Origin: Candidatus Poribacteria bacterium
GTDB lineage: Bacteria > Poribacteria > WGA-4E > WGA-3G
Assembly: GCA_012267415.1 (NCBI GenBank)
Contig: JAAXGN010000044.1
Location: forward strand, 1 to 64,000
Direction: 5' to 3'
DNA: 64,000 nucleotides
Shown here: positions 63,359 through 64,000 of the stretch, in pieces
How positions within the stretch are numbered: position 1 is the first letter of the stretch
Layout of the letters: each line of letters begins with the position of its first letter
Notes under the pieces: model-generated
Database searches by the model: none
What the model saw: the letters and a program-made list of their open reading frames with translations, nothing else
What the model was told of the DNA's origin: nothing
Program-made: the position numbers and the translations under genes

Positions 63359-64000
63359 ATGAAATACTACATCCCTTACCTCACATTACTACTCTCTTTT
63401 ACGCTCTTTGCAACTGCAGCAGACCTCAGCAAAGACCCAATCCGAACCCTACTACCTTTTGATGCAATCCCTGCCATCACCAAACCGCAATTTGTTTCTG
63501 CCATTGAGGCAAGATTAGATGATGATGCTCCTGTGATTGGCGTAACTTTCAATGGCGAAAGCCATGCCTACTCACTCTATCTACTAAACGGTCACGAGAT
63601 CGTCAACGATGTTGTCGGCGGAAAGAAAATCGCAACGACATGGTGACCACTCTGCAACACGGCTATCGTGTATAGTCGGGAACTTGAGGGTAAGACCTAT
63701 ACCTTCGGTGTCAGCGGAAAACTGTGGCGCGATGCGTTGCTAATGTATGACCATCAAACCCGTTCCCTCTGGTCACATATCACTGGAGAAGCGATTCAAG
63801 GAAAACTCAAAGGAAAGAAACTGAAACCACTCGTCTCTATGCCACAAATCGCGTGGAAAGCATGGAAAAAGAACTATCCTGATACAAAAGTACTTTCAGT
63901 TAATTTCAGAGGGAAAATGGTAGAAAGTCTAAGTCATGACGCTTATCAGAGGTATCATAAAAGCCAAGACACAGGTGTGAGTGGAACAGAATACACGGAT
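63359..64000 (+). CDS. DUF3179-type secreted protein with an in-frame TGA at a conserved Cys; candidate selenoprotein, 3' end outside the window
   Basis: A signal peptide (MKYYIPYLTLLLSFTLFATA) leads into the DUF3179 pattern: PVIGVTFNGESHAYSLYLLN, then TTW-[TGA]-PLCNTAIVYSRE, YTFGVSGKLWRDALLMYDHQ, SLWSHITGEAIQGKLKGKKL, and YHKSQDTGVSG. In the family the motif is W/Y-C-P-L-C-N-T/S-A; here the first Cys codon is TGA (63644-63646, residue 96), giving a U-x-x-C redox-like pair with Cys99. The frame stays open for the remaining 118 codons with full family similarity. A SECIS-like hairpin begins just after the TGA. Read as Sec the protein is intact; read as stop it is a 95-residue fragment. A point mutation of TGC or TGT to TGA is the alternative. 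AAGGA precedes the ATG. The 3' end is cut by the window. Confidence 0.6.
63647..63679 (+). promoter_or_regulatory. Possible bacterial SECIS element
   Basis: Immediately after the in-frame TGA the RNA can fold into a two-part stem. A lower stem pairs CCACT (63647-63651) with AGTCGG (63674-63679, one bulged C). An upper 5-bp stem pairs ACACG (63657-63661) with CGTGT (63667-63671). The apical loop is GCTAT, with G as its first base. Position, a loop starting 15 bases after the TGA, and a G at the loop start are close to the bacterial SECIS pattern. The same bases encode conserved residues, so the fold could be accidental. Confidence 0.4.

Overview
The window looks like a contig from an uncultured, moderately low-GC bacterium whose gene content resembles the Poribacteria/Planctomycetes-like lineages. 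It carries several secreted WD40 proteins, two phytanoyl-CoA dioxygenase-like proteins, Gfo/Idh/MocA oxidoreductases, a sulfatase, an FG-GAP/UnbV giant, NHL and BNR beta-propellers, and very many small palindromic intergenic repeats. That placement is an inference from gene style; there is no rRNA or other phylogenetic marker except dnaE. I saw no tRNA, rRNA, CRISPR array or intact insertion sequence.

Layout. 1-8.4 kb: sugar-phosphate isomerase-like gene (cut at the left edge), nadC, a flippase-like membrane protein and a 3-hydroxyisobutyrate-dehydrogenase-type enzyme on +, then a DinG-type helicase, an HtrA-type lipoprotein protease and an SDR on -. 8.4-20 kb: three related WD40 genes on - (one intact, one broken by two frameshifts, one more distant), separated by a sulfatase and a sulfite/nitrite reductase fused to a TusA-like domain. 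20-29.7 kb: metabolic genes (oxidoreductase, pdxJ, glutamate dehydrogenase, NHL protein, class III aminotransferase, PhyH, a caspase-like/PEGA-like membrane protein, aldo/keto reductase). 29.9-43.3 kb: dnaE, a VWA/TPR gene pair, a DUF433 protein, two membrane proteins, and a 1170-residue TPR/FG-GAP/UnbV protein. 43.5-55.1 kb: two secreted paralogues, PhyH, DUF815 ATPase, oxidoreductase, a YhgA/Rpn-type putative nuclease, copper P-type ATPase with a decayed partial copy nearby, a lipoprotein, and a GT-C glycosyltransferase.

55.2-64 kb is different in character: small genes dominate, many of toxin-antitoxin type (PIN pair, YgiT zinc finger plus a possible ADP-ribosyltransferase-like protein, DUF433/DUF5615 pair, a possible antitoxin next to a broken gene, DUF4926, and a HigA-type regulator carrying a piece that resembles the N-terminus of a type III methyltransferase).

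The most striking item is at the right edge. A DUF3179-type secreted protein has an in-frame TGA exactly where the family has a conserved Cys (W-C-P-L-C becomes W-TGA-P-L-C). The reading frame and family similarity continue for 118 codons to the window end, and a SECIS-like hairpin starts directly after the TGA. It is a candidate selenoprotein; a nonsense mutation is the alternative. Intergenic DNA is rich in MITE-like inverted repeats, including one family in which the hairpin loop is inverted between copies and another element that supplies the stop codon of its neighbouring gene.
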